Assembly (NCBI GenBank): GCA_003105015.1
Contig: PQAF01000049.1
Location: forward strand, 1-61,960
Origin: Rhodocyclales bacterium
Lineage (GTDB): Bacteria; Pseudomonadota; Gammaproteobacteria; Burkholderiales; Rhodocyclaceae
Direction: 5' to 3'
Length of the DNA: 61,960 bases
The notes under the pieces were generated by a model, which saw nothing but the letters and a program-made list of their open reading frames with translations, searched no databases and had not been told where the DNA came from. Shown here one piece after another: positions 17,171 to 25,705 of the stretch. Made by a program: the position numbers and the translations under genes. The stretch's first letter is position 1; the number at the start of each line of letters is the position of its first letter.

Positions 17171-17191
17171 GGCAGGCGATCACAGCCTGCC
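17171..17191. terminator. Small hairpin upstream of the lnt terminator
   Basis: GGCAGGC (17171-17177) and GCCTGCC (17185-17191) form a perfect 7-bp stem with a 7-nt loop. It precedes the strong terminator at 17207-17236 and may add to transcript-end stability. Confidence 0.3.
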
Positions 17192-17206
17192 GTGGGAGGA
17201 GGAGGG

Positions 17207-17236
17207 GAACGGGGGCTTCGGCCCCCGTTCTTTTTT
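17207..17236 (+). terminator. Rho-independent terminator after lnt
   Basis: GAACGGGGGC, a TTCG tetraloop and GCCCCCGTTC form a 10-bp stem followed by TTTTTT. It ends the miaB-lnt operon. The hairpin could also serve the convergent gene at 17241-17561 on the minus strand, although it lacks a T-run in that direction. Confidence 0.92.
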
Positions 17237-17240
17237 CGAG

Positions 17241-17561
17241 CTAGTAGCCGAGGGAGTGGTTGCCGAGATCGATGGTGAGCACGCTGCGGCCGATGGCGGC
17301 GGCGGCGGCACGCACGAAGCTGTTCACCCAGAGCGTCGGCTCGGCATAGGCCGAATCCTGTTGTGTCTTGGCCAGGCAGAGGATCTTGTCCGCCAGCAGC
17401 AGCTTGCCGACGGGGTTGGTCGGCACGCAGCCGGCCGCCTCGAATTCCTGTCCCAGCCATTCCTGCGCCTTGCGCGCATCCAGCCCGGCGAGGTCGGCGT
17501 CGTGCAACTCGAACTCATGCCGCTCGCCCTTGCCGGTGACGATCGTGACGTGACAGCCCAT
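17241..17561 (-). CDS. Conserved hypothetical protein
   Basis: A 106-residue cytoplasmic protein, no signal peptide or membrane segment. It begins MGCHVTIVTGKGERHEFELHDADLAGLD and ends with a helix (VNSFVRAAAAAIGRSVLTIDL). It contains two cysteines (AAGCVPTNPVGKLLL, ADKILCLAK). I do not recognise the family; small proteins of this kind occur beside core genes in Rhodocyclales-like genomes. It stands alone, convergent to lnt and divergent from the lipid ABC transporter operon that starts at 17690. Confidence 0.6.
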   Translation of the reverse strand: MGCHVTIVTGKGERHEFELHDADLAGLDARKAQEWLGQEFEAAGCVPTNPVGKLLLADKILCLAKTQQDSAYAEPTLWVNSFVRAAAAAIGRSVLTIDLGNHSLGY

Positions 17562-17689
17562 CGCTAGCTCCGCTTGAGTTGGAACGGGCGAATGTTACCC
17601 CATCCATTCCGCTTGCACAGTCGCAGGACCGACAATTGTTCATCGTTGCCGGGCTTGTGACGGCGTCCCGCCACGATTAGGATGCGGCC

Positions 17690-18871
17690 ATGACCGAAGG
17701 AAATCCCCGCGGGATGACAACCGCCCCCGAGCCGTTCGCGGCCGGGGGGGCGGGGCAGAAGCTCGAAATTCACCGGGTTGAGGAAGGTTGCCTGAGGATC
17801 GTCCTGGCCGGACGCTGGTGCCTCGACCAGGCGCTGCCTTCGCACGAGGTCGTCGAGCGCGCGCTGGAGGGGGGCGTGCGCCGCCTGGCGTTCGACGCGA
17901 CCGGGCTGGGGGCCTGGGATTCCGGCCTGCTCACTTTCCTGGCTGGCGTGATCAAGGCCTGCAATCGTTGCAGCGTCGACGCCGACCAGGACGGCTTGCC
18001 CGAGGGCATCCGGCACCTGCTCGCCATGGCCTTTGCGGTGCCCGAGCAGAAGGTGGCCGGCCGCGGCGGAGAGAACGGGAATCTGTTCGTGCGCGTGGGG
18101 AAGGCTGCCCAGGATTTTGTCCGCGGCGCGCCGGCGATGCTGCGCTTCCTTGGCGAGATCACCCTGTCCTTCCTGCGCCTCGCCACCGGCCGTGCCCGTT
18201 TCCGCATGAGCGACATGTGGCTGGAGATCGAACAGGTCGGACCGCGCGCCCTGCCCATCGTTTCGGTGATCAGCTTCCTCGTCGGACTGATCCTGGCCTA
18301 CCTCGGCGCCGACCAGCTTAAGCTGGTCGGCGCACAGATATTCATCGCCGACCTGGTGGCGATCGGCATGGTGCGCGAGGTGGGCGCGCTGATGACCGGC
18401 ATCATCATCGCCGGTCGCACCGGCGCCGCCTTCGCCGCCCAGCTCGGCACCATGCAGGTCAACGAGGAGATCGACGCCTTCAAGACGCTGGGCATCTCGC
18501 CGGTGGACTTCCTCGTTTTGCCGCGCATCCTGGCGCTGATGCTGATGGTGCCGCTGCTCACGCTGTATTCCGGCTTCGTCGGCATGTTCGCCGGACTGGT
18601 CGTGTCGGTCACCATCTTCGACATCAGCCTGTTCGAGTACTACAACGAAACCCTGCGTGCGCTCGAGCTGAAGCATTTCTGGGTCGGCCTGTCGAAGGGC
18701 TCGGTGTACGGCGCCATGGTCGCCTTCGCCGGCTGCCTGCGCGGCATGCAGTGCGGCCGCAGTGCCGAGGCGGTGGGCGAGGCGGCGACCTCGGCGGTGG
18801 TGACCGGCATCCTGCTCATCACCATCGCCGCCTCGGTGATGACCATCGTTTACTACCAATTGGACATCTGA
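17690..18871 (+). CDS. MlaE/YrbE-family ABC permease with N-terminal STAS-like domain
   Basis: A 393-residue permease of an MCE (mammalian-cell-entry) lipid transporter. Residues of about 25-115 look like a STAS domain (RIVLAGRWCLDQALPS, RRLAFDATGLGAWDSGLLTFL). Residues of about 140-390 are the MlaE membrane domain with the family signatures VREVGALMTGIIIAGRTGAAFAAQLGTMQVNEEIDA (in part GIIIAGRTGAAFAAQLGTM) and a C-terminal CGRSAEAVGEAATSAVV. In the classical Mla system the STAS protein (MlaB) is separate; here it is fused, as in the PqiB/Rv-type 'TIGR00056' branch. It is the first gene of a three-gene operon; the next start overlaps its stop (TGATG). Confidence 0.85.
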   Translation: MTEGNPRGMTTAPEPFAAGGAGQKLEIHRVEEGCLRIVLAGRWCLDQALPSHEVVERALEGGVRRLAFDATGLGAWDSGLLTFLAGVIKACNRCSVDADQDGLPEGIRHLLAMAFAVPEQKVAGRGGENGNLFVRVGKAAQDFVRGAPAMLRFLGEITLSFLRLATGRARFRMSDMWLEIEQVGPRALPIVSVISFLVGLILAYLGADQLKLVGAQIFIADLVAIGMVREVGALMTGIIIAGRTGAAFAAQLGTMQVNEEIDAFKTLGISPVDFLVLPRILALMLMVPLLTLYSGFVGMFAGLVVSVTIFDISLFEYYNETLRALELKHFWVGLSKGSVYGAMVAFAGCLRGMQCGRSAEAVGEAATSAVVTGILLITIAASVMTIVYYQLDI

Positions 18872-19620
18872 TGAGCGCGCCGGCCCATATCGAAGTCCGC
18901 GATCTCTCCATGGCCTATGGTGAGTTCGTCGTGCAGCGCGACCTCAGCTTTACCGTGCGCAAGGGCGATGTCTTCGTCATCATGGGCGGCAACGGCTGCG
19001 GCAAGACGACACTGATGCGCGCCCTGGTCGGCCTGCAGCGCCCGGCTGCCGGCACGGTGCGCTACGACGGGGAGGATTTCTGGGGCGTCGCACAAGGGGA
19101 CCAGGAGCGGATGAAGCGCCGCCTCGGCATCATGTTCCAGGGCGGCGCGCTGTGGAGCTCGCTTACCCTGGCGGAAAACGTCGCCCTCCCGCTGGCCGAA
19201 TATACGAACCTGCCGCCCAAGCGCATCGCCGAGATCGTCTCCTTCAAGCTGGCGCTGGTGGGGCTGGCCGGCTTCGAGGACTTCTATCCGTCCGAACTGT
19301 CCGGCGGCATGAAGAAGCGGGCCGGCCTGGCGCGGGCGATGGCGCTCGATCCGGACATTCTGATCATCGACGAACCGTCCTCCGGCCTCGACCCGCTGAC
19401 GGCAAGGCGGCTGGATGACCTGATCCTCGAATTGCGCGACAGCCTCGGCGCGACAGTCGTCGTCATCAGCCACGACCTGGCCAGCATCCTCACCATTGGC
19501 AGCGACTCCATCTACCTTGACGCGGACACGCATACCATGATCCAGACAGGCAATCCACGCGAGGCGCTGGCCTCGGGCGATCCCAAAGTGCGTCATTTCT
19601 TGACCAGAGGAACAGCATGA
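18871..19620 (+). CDS. ABC transporter ATPase of an Mla-like lipid transporter
   Basis: A 249-residue nucleotide-binding subunit. Walker A is GGNGCGKTTLMRAL (about residue 37), the Q-loop is IMFQGGALWSSLTL, the signature is LSGGMKKRAGLARAMALDPD, and Walker B is LIIDEPSSGLDP with the switch His in VVISHDL. The 'FQGGALWSSLT' Q-loop and MKKR after the signature are typical of MlaF-type ATPases. It overlaps the permease upstream by 1 nt and the MCE protein downstream by 4 nt (ATGA), so the three subunits are made together. Confidence 0.88.
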   Translation: MSAPAHIEVRDLSMAYGEFVVQRDLSFTVRKGDVFVIMGGNGCGKTTLMRALVGLQRPAAGTVRYDGEDFWGVAQGDQERMKRRLGIMFQGGALWSSLTLAENVALPLAEYTNLPPKRIAEIVSFKLALVGLAGFEDFYPSELSGGMKKRAGLARAMALDPDILIIDEPSSGLDPLTARRLDDLILELRDSLGATVVVISHDLASILTIGSDSIYLDADTHTMIQTGNPREALASGDPKVRHFLTRGTA

Positions 19621-20633
19621 GCAGAAAAGCCGACCCCGCCCTGATCGGCGTCTTCGTCCTTGGCGCGATCGCGCTGGCCGTCGCCACCATCCTGCTGGTC
19701 GCCGGCGACGACTGGTTCAGCAAGCGCAGCCAGCACATGCTCTATTTCGAAGGGGCGGCGCAGGGGCTGCAGGTGGGGGCGCCGGTGGTCTTCCTCGGCG
19801 TCAAGGTCGGCACCGTCAAGGACATCCGGCTCGGCCTCGACGAATCCAGCGACAAGTTCGTCGTGCCGGTCACCGTCGAGATCGAGCCGCACATCGTCCG
19901 CACGAAGGGCGGCGAGCAGATCGATTTGCGCGACCGGGATACGCTGCGCCGCCTGGTGGAGCGGGGCTTGCGCGGAAGGCTGCGCCTGCAGAGCATCCTC
20001 ACCGGTCAGCTCTACGTCGACCTGGATTTCCATCCGGACAAGCCGGCCCGCTACGTCGGTGCCGATCGGGACGCCAGTGAAATCCCCACCATCCGCACGG
20101 CGGTGCAGGAGCTGACTACCAGGCTGGACAACTTTCCGATGGAGCGATTCCTGGCCGACGTGGCGGCCATCAGCGAGTCGCTGCGGGGGACGTTGACCTC
20201 GGAGGAGATGCGCAACCTGCCGCGCCGGATGGATGCCACGCTGAAGCATCTCGAGGCGCTGGCGGGCCGGCTGGATGCGAACAGCGGCCCGATCCTGAAG
20301 GAGGCACGCACCGACCTGGTCGAGATGCGCAAGGCGCTGGTGGCGGCCCAGGCGGCCATGGCGCGGCTGGAGACCGCTGCGGATCGCATCGGCACGCTGG
20401 CTGGTGCCGATTCGGAACTGGTCCGCAACATGACTCGGGCAAGCGGGGAACTGGCTCACGCGGCCCAGGCGGTGCGCGGCCTGGCCGAGGCGGAGTCGCC
20501 GACGCAGCAGAACGTCAATCTGGCGCTGAAGGAAATTGCCCGCGCCGCCGAAGCCTTGCGCAAATTGGCGGAATTGCTCGAGCAGCAGCCCGACGCCATC
20601 CTGCGCGGCAAGCGCAAGACCGAAAATCCCTGA
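19617..20633 (+). CDS. MCE-domain (MlaD-like) lipid-transport protein
   Basis: A 338-residue protein with one N-terminal membrane anchor (LIGVFVLGAIALAVATILLV) and one MCE domain (about 40-150: YFEGAAQGLQVGAPVVFLGV, VKVGTVKDIRLGL, LRGRLRLQSILTGQLYVDLDF given in part). The remaining 190 residues are alpha-helical, with long amphipathic helices that probably form a needle as in PqiB/LetB-type or Mce proteins. It would bind lipid in the periplasm and hand it to or from the MlaE-like permease. No MlaC or PqiC-like partner gene follows; glyQ starts 52 nt later. Confidence 0.85.
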   Translation: MSRKADPALIGVFVLGAIALAVATILLVAGDDWFSKRSQHMLYFEGAAQGLQVGAPVVFLGVKVGTVKDIRLGLDESSDKFVVPVTVEIEPHIVRTKGGEQIDLRDRDTLRRLVERGLRGRLRLQSILTGQLYVDLDFHPDKPARYVGADRDASEIPTIRTAVQELTTRLDNFPMERFLADVAAISESLRGTLTSEEMRNLPRRMDATLKHLEALAGRLDANSGPILKEARTDLVEMRKALVAAQAAMARLETAADRIGTLAGADSELVRNMTRASGELAHAAQAVRGLAEAESPTQQNVNLALKEIARAAEALRKLAELLEQQPDAILRGKRKTENP

Positions 20634-20685
20634 GCCGGAGCGAGCCTCGGCCGGGTAAAAGCCTGTAAAATCGCGCTTTTGCGTT

Positions 20686-21618
20686 ATGTCCGTCGGTTTC
20701 ATGCCCACGTTCCAGGAAATCATCCTTCGTCTCCAGGCATTCTGGGACAAGCAGGGTTGCGCCCTGCTGCAACCCTACGACATGGAAGTCGGCGCCGGCA
20801 CCAGCCACACCGCCACCTTCCTGCGTGCCCTCGGCCCCGAGCCCTGGAAGGCCGCCTACGTGCAACCCTCGCGCCGGCCGAAGGACGGCCGCTACGGCGA
20901 GAACCCCAACCGCATGCAGCACTACTACCAGTACCAGGTGGTGCTGAAGCCCGCGCCGAAGAACATCCTCGAACTGTATCTCGGCTCGCTCGAGGCGCTC
21001 GGCTTCGACCTGAAGCAGAACGACGTGCGCTTCGTCGAGGACGACTGGGAGAACCCGACGCTGGGCGCCTGGGGCCTCGGCTGGGAGGTGTGGCTGAACG
21101 GCATGGAGGTCACGCAATTCACCTATTTCCAGCAGGTCGGCGGCATCGACTGCAAGCCGATCACCGGCGAGATCACCTACGGCCTGGAGCGCCTGGCGAT
21201 GTACCTGCAGGGCGCGGAGAATGTCTTCGACCTGACCTATGCGCCGGGCCTCAAGTACGGCGACGTCTTCCACCAGAACGAGGTGGAGCAGAGCGCCTAC
21301 AACTTCGAGCACAGCAACGTCGACTTCCTGCTGCACGCCTTCGGCGCGCACGAGGGCAACGCGAAACACCTGATGGAGCAGCAACTCGCGCTGCCGGCCT
21401 ACGAACAGGTGCTGAAGGCCGCGCACACCTTCAACCTGCTCGATGCGCGCGGCGCCATCTCGGTCACCGAGCGCGCCGCCTACATCGGCCGCATCCGCAA
21501 TCTGGCGCGCAGCGTCGCCCAGAGCTACGTCGACAGCCGCGCCCGCCTCGGCTTCCCGATGGCGAAAAAGGAGCATGCCGACGAAGTGCTGGCGCAACTG
21601 GCGAAGAGGGTGGCGTGA
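20686..21618 (+). CDS. glyQ: Glycyl-tRNA synthetase alpha subunit
   Basis: A 310-residue class II aminoacyl-tRNA synthetase subunit that binds ATP and glycine. Motifs are plain: FQEIILRLQAFWDKQGCALLQPYDMEVGAG at the start (in part FWDKQGCALLQPYDMEVGAG), the motif 2 region EPWKAAYVQPSRRPKDGRYG, and the motif 3 region GGIDCKPITGEITYGLERLA. Length is close to the usual 300-305. The ATG at 20686 has a second ATG five codons later; either is plausible. A TAAAAT -10-like sequence lies about 20 nt upstream. glyS follows directly. Confidence 0.97.
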   Translation: MSVGFMPTFQEIILRLQAFWDKQGCALLQPYDMEVGAGTSHTATFLRALGPEPWKAAYVQPSRRPKDGRYGENPNRMQHYYQYQVVLKPAPKNILELYLGSLEALGFDLKQNDVRFVEDDWENPTLGAWGLGWEVWLNGMEVTQFTYFQQVGGIDCKPITGEITYGLERLAMYLQGAENVFDLTYAPGLKYGDVFHQNEVEQSAYNFEHSNVDFLLHAFGAHEGNAKHLMEQQLALPAYEQVLKAAHTFNLLDARGAISVTERAAYIGRIRNLARSVAQSYVDSRARLGFPMAKKEHADEVLAQLAKRVA

Positions 21619-21620
21619 GC

Positions 21621-23711
21621 ATGGGCGCGAAGAATCTGCTGGTCGAACTGTTCGTCGAGGAATTGCCGCCGAAGGCGCTGAAGAAGCTCGGCGAATCCTT
21701 CGCCGCCACGCTGACGGCGAGCCTCGGGTCGCAGGGCCTGCTCGATGCGGGCTCGGTGGCGACGCCCTATGCCTCGCCTCGCCGCCTGGCTGTTCACGTC
21801 ACGGCCGTCGCCGCCAGGGCGGCCGACAAGGCAGTGCAGCAAAAGCTGATGCCGGTGTCCGTGGCGCTCGACGCTTCAGGACAGCCGACGCCGGCACTGC
21901 TGAAGAAACTCGCCGCCCTGGGCGCGGACGCCGCTGTCGTGCCAAAGTTGAAGCGCCAGATGGACGGCAAGGCCGAGGTGCTGTTCCTCGACAGCGTCGT
22001 GCCTGGTGCCACGCTGGCCGAAGGGCTGCAGACCGCGCTGGAGGCGGCGCTCGCCGGCCTGCCCATCCCAAAGGTGATGAGCTACCAGCTTGCCGACGGC
22101 TGGAGCAGCGTGAACTTCGTGCGCCCGGCACACAGGCTTGTCGCGCTGTACGGCGCCGAGGTGGTGCCGATCTCCGTGCTCGGCCTGCAGGCCGGCCGCG
22201 AGACGGAGGCCCACCGCTTCGAGGCCGCGAACCCGATCGTGTCGATCCGCGACGCCGACAGCTACGCCGCGCAGATGGAGACGGAAGGCGCCGTGATTCC
22301 CGGCTTTGCCGCGCGCCGCGCCGAGATCGAGAAGCAGTTGAAAGCCGCCGCCGCCAAGGAAGGCTTGCAGCCCATCGAGGACGAAGCGCTGCTCGACGAG
22401 GTGACGGCGCTGGTCGAGCGGCCCAACGTGCTGACCTGCCGGTTCGAGCAGGAATTCCTGGATGTCCCGCAGGAATGCCTGATCCTCACCATGAAGGCCA
22501 ACCAGAAGTACTTCCCGCTGCTCGACGCCGCCGGCAAGCTGACCAACAAGTTCCTCGTCGTCAGCAACATCCGCCCGGCCGATCCCTCCGCGGTGATCGG
22601 CGGCAACGAGCGCGTGGTGCGCCCGCGCCTGGCAGACGCCAAGTTCTTCTTCGACCAGGACCGCAAGAAGTCCCTGATGGACCGCATCCCCGGCCTGGCC
22701 AAGGTGGTCTACCACAACAAGCTCGGCACCCAAGGCGAGCGCGTCGAGCGCGTCGCCGCGCTGGCGCGTGCGATTGGCGACAAGCTGGGCGGCGAGGCCC
22801 TGGCGAACCAGGCCGACCGCGCCGCGGTGCTGTCGAAGGCCGACCTGCTGACCGACATGGTCGGCGAGTTTCCCGAGCTGCAGGGCATCATGGGCCGCTA
22901 CTACGCCCTGCACGACGGCGAACCCGCGGAGATCGCCGACGCCATCGAGGACCACTACAAGCCGCGCTTCGCCGGCGATGCATTGCCGCGCAACCCGGCC
23001 GGCCTGTGCGTGGCGCTGGCCGACAAGCTGCAGACGCTGGCCGACATGTTCGGCATCGGCCAGTTGCCGACCGGCGACAAGGATCCTTTCGCCCTGCGTC
23101 GCCATGCGCTGGGTGTCATTCGCATGCTGATCGAGCGCGACCTGCCGCTCGACCTGATGTGGTTGTTCCAGGCGGCAAAGCTCGCCGACGCGAAGGTGAC
23201 CGGGCAACTTATGGATTTCATCTACGAGCGCCTTGCCGGCAGTCTGCGCGAGCAGGGCTATTCGGCGCTGGAAGTCGACGCCGTAGTGAGCCAGCGGCCG
23301 CAGCGCCTTGGCGACATCCCGAAGCGGCTGGCAGCCGTGCGCGCCTTCGCCGCGTTGCCCGAGGCGGCTAGCCTCGCCGCCGCCAACAAGCGCGTCGGCA
23401 ACATCCTGAAGAAAGTCAGTCCCGGCGAGGCGGCGCGGGTCGATGCAGCGCTGCTCAAGGAACCGGCCGAGATTGCGCTGAACGCGGCTTTGGCCAGCGC
23501 CAAGCCGAAGGCCGATGCCGCCTTCGAGCAGGGCGACTACGCCGCTTCGCTGCAATCGCTGGCGGCATTGAAAGGCCCGGTCGACGCCTTCTTCGATCAT
23601 GTCATGGTGAACGTCGACGATGCCGCCTTGCGCGCCAACCGCCTTGGCCTGCTCGCCAATCTCCATGCCGCCATGAACCGCGTCGCCGACCTGTCCAGGC
23701 TTTCCGCATGA
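21621..23711 (+). CDS. glyS: Glycyl-tRNA synthetase beta subunit
   Basis: A 696-residue subunit needed for tRNA-Gly recognition in the alpha2beta2 enzyme. The N-terminus (LLVELFVEELPPKALKKL) and the central segments (LTMKANQKYFPLLD, VRPRLADAKFFFDQDRKK, YHNKLGTQGERVERV, DPFALRRHALGVIRML) are family signatures, and the C-terminal anticodon-binding domain ends normally. The ATG at 21621 lies 2 nt after the glyQ stop; a GTG at 21615 overlapping that stop is an alternative. The recurring motif lies here on the minus strand (23411-23434). The 3' end overlaps gmhB by 4 nt. Confidence 0.96.
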   Translation: MGAKNLLVELFVEELPPKALKKLGESFAATLTASLGSQGLLDAGSVATPYASPRRLAVHVTAVAARAADKAVQQKLMPVSVALDASGQPTPALLKKLAALGADAAVVPKLKRQMDGKAEVLFLDSVVPGATLAEGLQTALEAALAGLPIPKVMSYQLADGWSSVNFVRPAHRLVALYGAEVVPISVLGLQAGRETEAHRFEAANPIVSIRDADSYAAQMETEGAVIPGFAARRAEIEKQLKAAAAKEGLQPIEDEALLDEVTALVERPNVLTCRFEQEFLDVPQECLILTMKANQKYFPLLDAAGKLTNKFLVVSNIRPADPSAVIGGNERVVRPRLADAKFFFDQDRKKSLMDRIPGLAKVVYHNKLGTQGERVERVAALARAIGDKLGGEALANQADRAAVLSKADLLTDMVGEFPELQGIMGRYYALHDGEPAEIADAIEDHYKPRFAGDALPRNPAGLCVALADKLQTLADMFGIGQLPTGDKDPFALRRHALGVIRMLIERDLPLDLMWLFQAAKLADAKVTGQLMDFIYERLAGSLREQGYSALEVDAVVSQRPQRLGDIPKRLAAVRAFAALPEAASLAAANKRVGNILKKVSPGEAARVDAALLKEPAEIALNAALASAKPKADAAFEQGDYAASLQSLAALKGPVDAFFDHVMVNVDDAALRANRLGLLANLHAAMNRVADLSRLSA

Positions 23712-24241
23712 AGCTTGTCATCCTCGACCGCGACGGCGTCATCAACCACGACAGCGACCAGTTCATCAAGTCGCCGGAGGAGTGGCGGCCGCTGCCGGGC
23801 AGCCTGGAGGCGATTGCCCGCCTGACGCAGTGGGGCTATCGCGTGGTGGTGGCGACCAACCAGTCGGGCATCGGGAGAGGGCTGTTCGACATGGACGCCC
23901 TGAATGCCATCCACGACAAGATGATAAAGGCCGTGGCACTGGCCGGCGGCCGCATCGACGCGATCTTCTTCTGCCCGCATGGCGCGGACTCGACCTGCGA
24001 ATGCCGCAAGCCGAAGCCCGGCATGCTGCGCGAGATCGCCCAGCGCTATACCACCGACCTCAAGGGTGTGCCTGCCATCGGCGACAGCTTGCGCGACTTG
24101 CAGGCGGCTGTTGCCATGGGCGCCCAGCCGATTCTCGTCCTGACCGGAAAAGGCACGAAAACGCACAGCCACCCCGACCTGCCGCGAGAGACGCTGGTGT
24201 TTCCCGACCTCGCCGCGGCGGCGGCGCACATCGCGGCATGA
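23708..24241 (+). CDS. gmhB: D-glycero-beta-D-manno-heptose-1,7-bisphosphate 7-phosphatase
   Basis: A 177-residue HAD-superfamily phosphatase of LPS core-heptose synthesis. HAD motif I is LVILDRDGVINHDSD, motif II is VVVATNQSGIGRG, the zinc loop is CPHGADSTCECRKPKPGM, and motif III/IV is VPAIGDSLRDLQAA. The zinc-binding Cys pattern and the DRDGVIN start separate it from histidinol-phosphatase. Its start overlaps the end of glyS and its stop overlaps plsC (ATGA), the usual betaproteobacterial order. Confidence 0.93.
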   Translation: MKLVILDRDGVINHDSDQFIKSPEEWRPLPGSLEAIARLTQWGYRVVVATNQSGIGRGLFDMDALNAIHDKMIKAVALAGGRIDAIFFCPHGADSTCECRKPKPGMLREIAQRYTTDLKGVPAIGDSLRDLQAAVAMGAQPILVLTGKGTKTHSHPDLPRETLVFPDLAAAAAHIAA

Positions 24242-25014
24242 CCCGCAAAGCGCCCAGGCCGACCCTGCCGATCATCCTGCGCTCGGCCCTCTTCATGGGG
24301 GTGCTGGTGGTATTCACGGTGCCCTACGCCCTCGGCGTCATGCTCTGCTTCCCGCTGCCGCACCGCTGGCGCCGGCAGTCGGTGGTGCCCTGGGTGCATG
24401 TCGCTTCCTGGCTGATCAAATACGTCCTGGGCATCGACTACCGTATCGTCGGCCGCGAGAACATCCCGGACCGTCCCTCGGTGATCCTCTCCAAGCACCA
24501 GTCGGCCTGGGAAACCATCGTCCTGCAGCTGATCTTCCCGTGGACGCTGTTCGTCTGGAAGAAGGAGCTGAAGATGCTGCCCTTCTTCGGCTGGGCGCTG
24601 GCCGCCACGCCGATGATCTCGGTGGACCGCGGTGCCGGCAAGGCGGCGCTGCAGCAACTGGTCGACCAGGGACGCATGCGCCTCGGCCAGGGCTACTGGG
24701 TGATCATTTTCCCCGAGGGCACGCGCACGCCGGTCGGCACCCATCGCCGCTACAAGGTCGGTGGCGCCCATCTGGCGGTGGAGACCGGCGCGCCGGTGGT
24801 GCCGGTGGCGCTCAACGCCGGGGAGTTCTGGAGCCGGCGTGCCTTCATCAAGTATCCCGGCACGGTGACGGTCAGCATCGGCCCGGCCATTGACCCGGCC
24901 GGCCTCTCGGCGGAAGATGTCAGCGCGCGCGCGGAAGCCTGGATGGAGGCCGAAATGCGCCGCATCAGCCCACATTGCTACGAGCACCATGAGCCAGGCG
25001 GAACTGCAGCTTGA
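24238..25014 (+). CDS. plsC: 1-acyl-sn-glycerol-3-phosphate acyltransferase
   Basis: A 258-residue inner-membrane acyltransferase making phosphatidic acid. One or two membrane segments lie at the N-terminus (ALFMGVLVVFTVPYALGVML). The acyltransferase motif I is SKHQSAWET, that is HX4E rather than the textbook HX4D, a variant common in betaproteobacterial homologues; motif III is FPEGTRTPVG and motif IV is VPVVPVALNAG-like (APVVPVALNAGEFW). The ATG overlaps the gmhB stop by 4 nt. The stop at 25014 overlaps the start of the next gene at 24989 by 26 nt. Confidence 0.9.
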   Translation: MTRKAPRPTLPIILRSALFMGVLVVFTVPYALGVMLCFPLPHRWRRQSVVPWVHVASWLIKYVLGIDYRIVGRENIPDRPSVILSKHQSAWETIVLQLIFPWTLFVWKKELKMLPFFGWALAATPMISVDRGAGKAALQQLVDQGRMRLGQGYWVIIFPEGTRTPVGTHRRYKVGGAHLAVETGAPVVPVALNAGEFWSRRAFIKYPGTVTVSIGPAIDPAGLSAEDVSARAEAWMEAEMRRISPHCYEHHEPGGTAA

Positions 25015-25705
25015 CCTGCCCCTAGGCGGCGCGACGCCGGATACGGCCGGCGGCCAGTTTTCCCTGCAGTTCGACGACCAGCCCCTGCCTTTCCGCTTGC
25101 GCCGCTCGCAGCGCGCCAACGTCAGCCTGCGCGTGGACGAGCAGGGCCTGCAGGTGAATGCCCCGCGCGGCATGACCCTGCCGCAGATCGAGCAGGCCAT
25201 CCGCGAAGGCAGCCGCGCCATCGTCGGCAAGCTGGCCGGCAAGGCTGCCGGCGCGGGCAAGCTGCCGCTGCCGTCGCACTGGCAGGACGGCGTGCGCGTC
25301 CCCTTCCTCGGTCGCGAAATCACCCTGTGCCTGGATGGCATGCGCGACGGCATTGCGCTGTGCGGCGACGCGCTCCACCTGCCCCTGCCGCCGGAGGCCG
25401 GCGAAAAGCAGATCAAGGACAGCGTGCAGGGCTGGCTGCAGGCCCAGGCCCGGCTGGCCATCGAGGCGCAGCTGGTGGCCGGCTGCCGGCGCCTGGGCAT
25501 GGCGCTGCCGCCGTGGCGCCTCTCCTTTGCCGCCGGCGCCTGGGGCGGCGTCGACCCCGACGGGCGTTTGCGCCTCTCCTGGCGTCTGGTGCACATCTCG
25601 CCGGAGGAAATCGGCAGCGTCGTGTGCCGGTTCCTGTCGCAACTCGGGGCGGCCCGGCCGGCGCCGGAGTTGTGGGAAGACGATGCTGCGACTCTTCCAG
25701 CTTGA
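24989..25705 (+). CDS. Degenerate YgjP/DUF45-like paralogue lacking the metalloprotease motif
   Basis: A 238-residue protein related to its downstream neighbour. Shared landmarks are an N-terminal LQLDLPL, the strand FRLRRSQRANVSLRVDEQGLQVNAPRG (in part VSLRVDEQGLQVNAPRG), and near the end LRLSWRLVHISPEEI, which matches IRLSWRLIHAPPRLL of the neighbour. Where the neighbour has TRWGSCS this protein has GAWGGVD, and where the neighbour has the catalytic HEMAH this one reads CRFLSQL and then stops early. It is therefore most likely catalytically dead and may be a regulatory or partner subunit. Its frame is intact and it is translationally coupled on both sides, so it is probably still made. Confidence 0.7.
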   Translation: MSQAELQLDLPLGGATPDTAGGQFSLQFDDQPLPFRLRRSQRANVSLRVDEQGLQVNAPRGMTLPQIEQAIREGSRAIVGKLAGKAAGAGKLPLPSHWQDGVRVPFLGREITLCLDGMRDGIALCGDALHLPLPPEAGEKQIKDSVQGWLQAQARLAIEAQLVAGCRRLGMALPPWRLSFAAGAWGGVDPDGRLRLSWRLVHISPEEIGSVVCRFLSQLGAARPAPELWEDDAATLPA

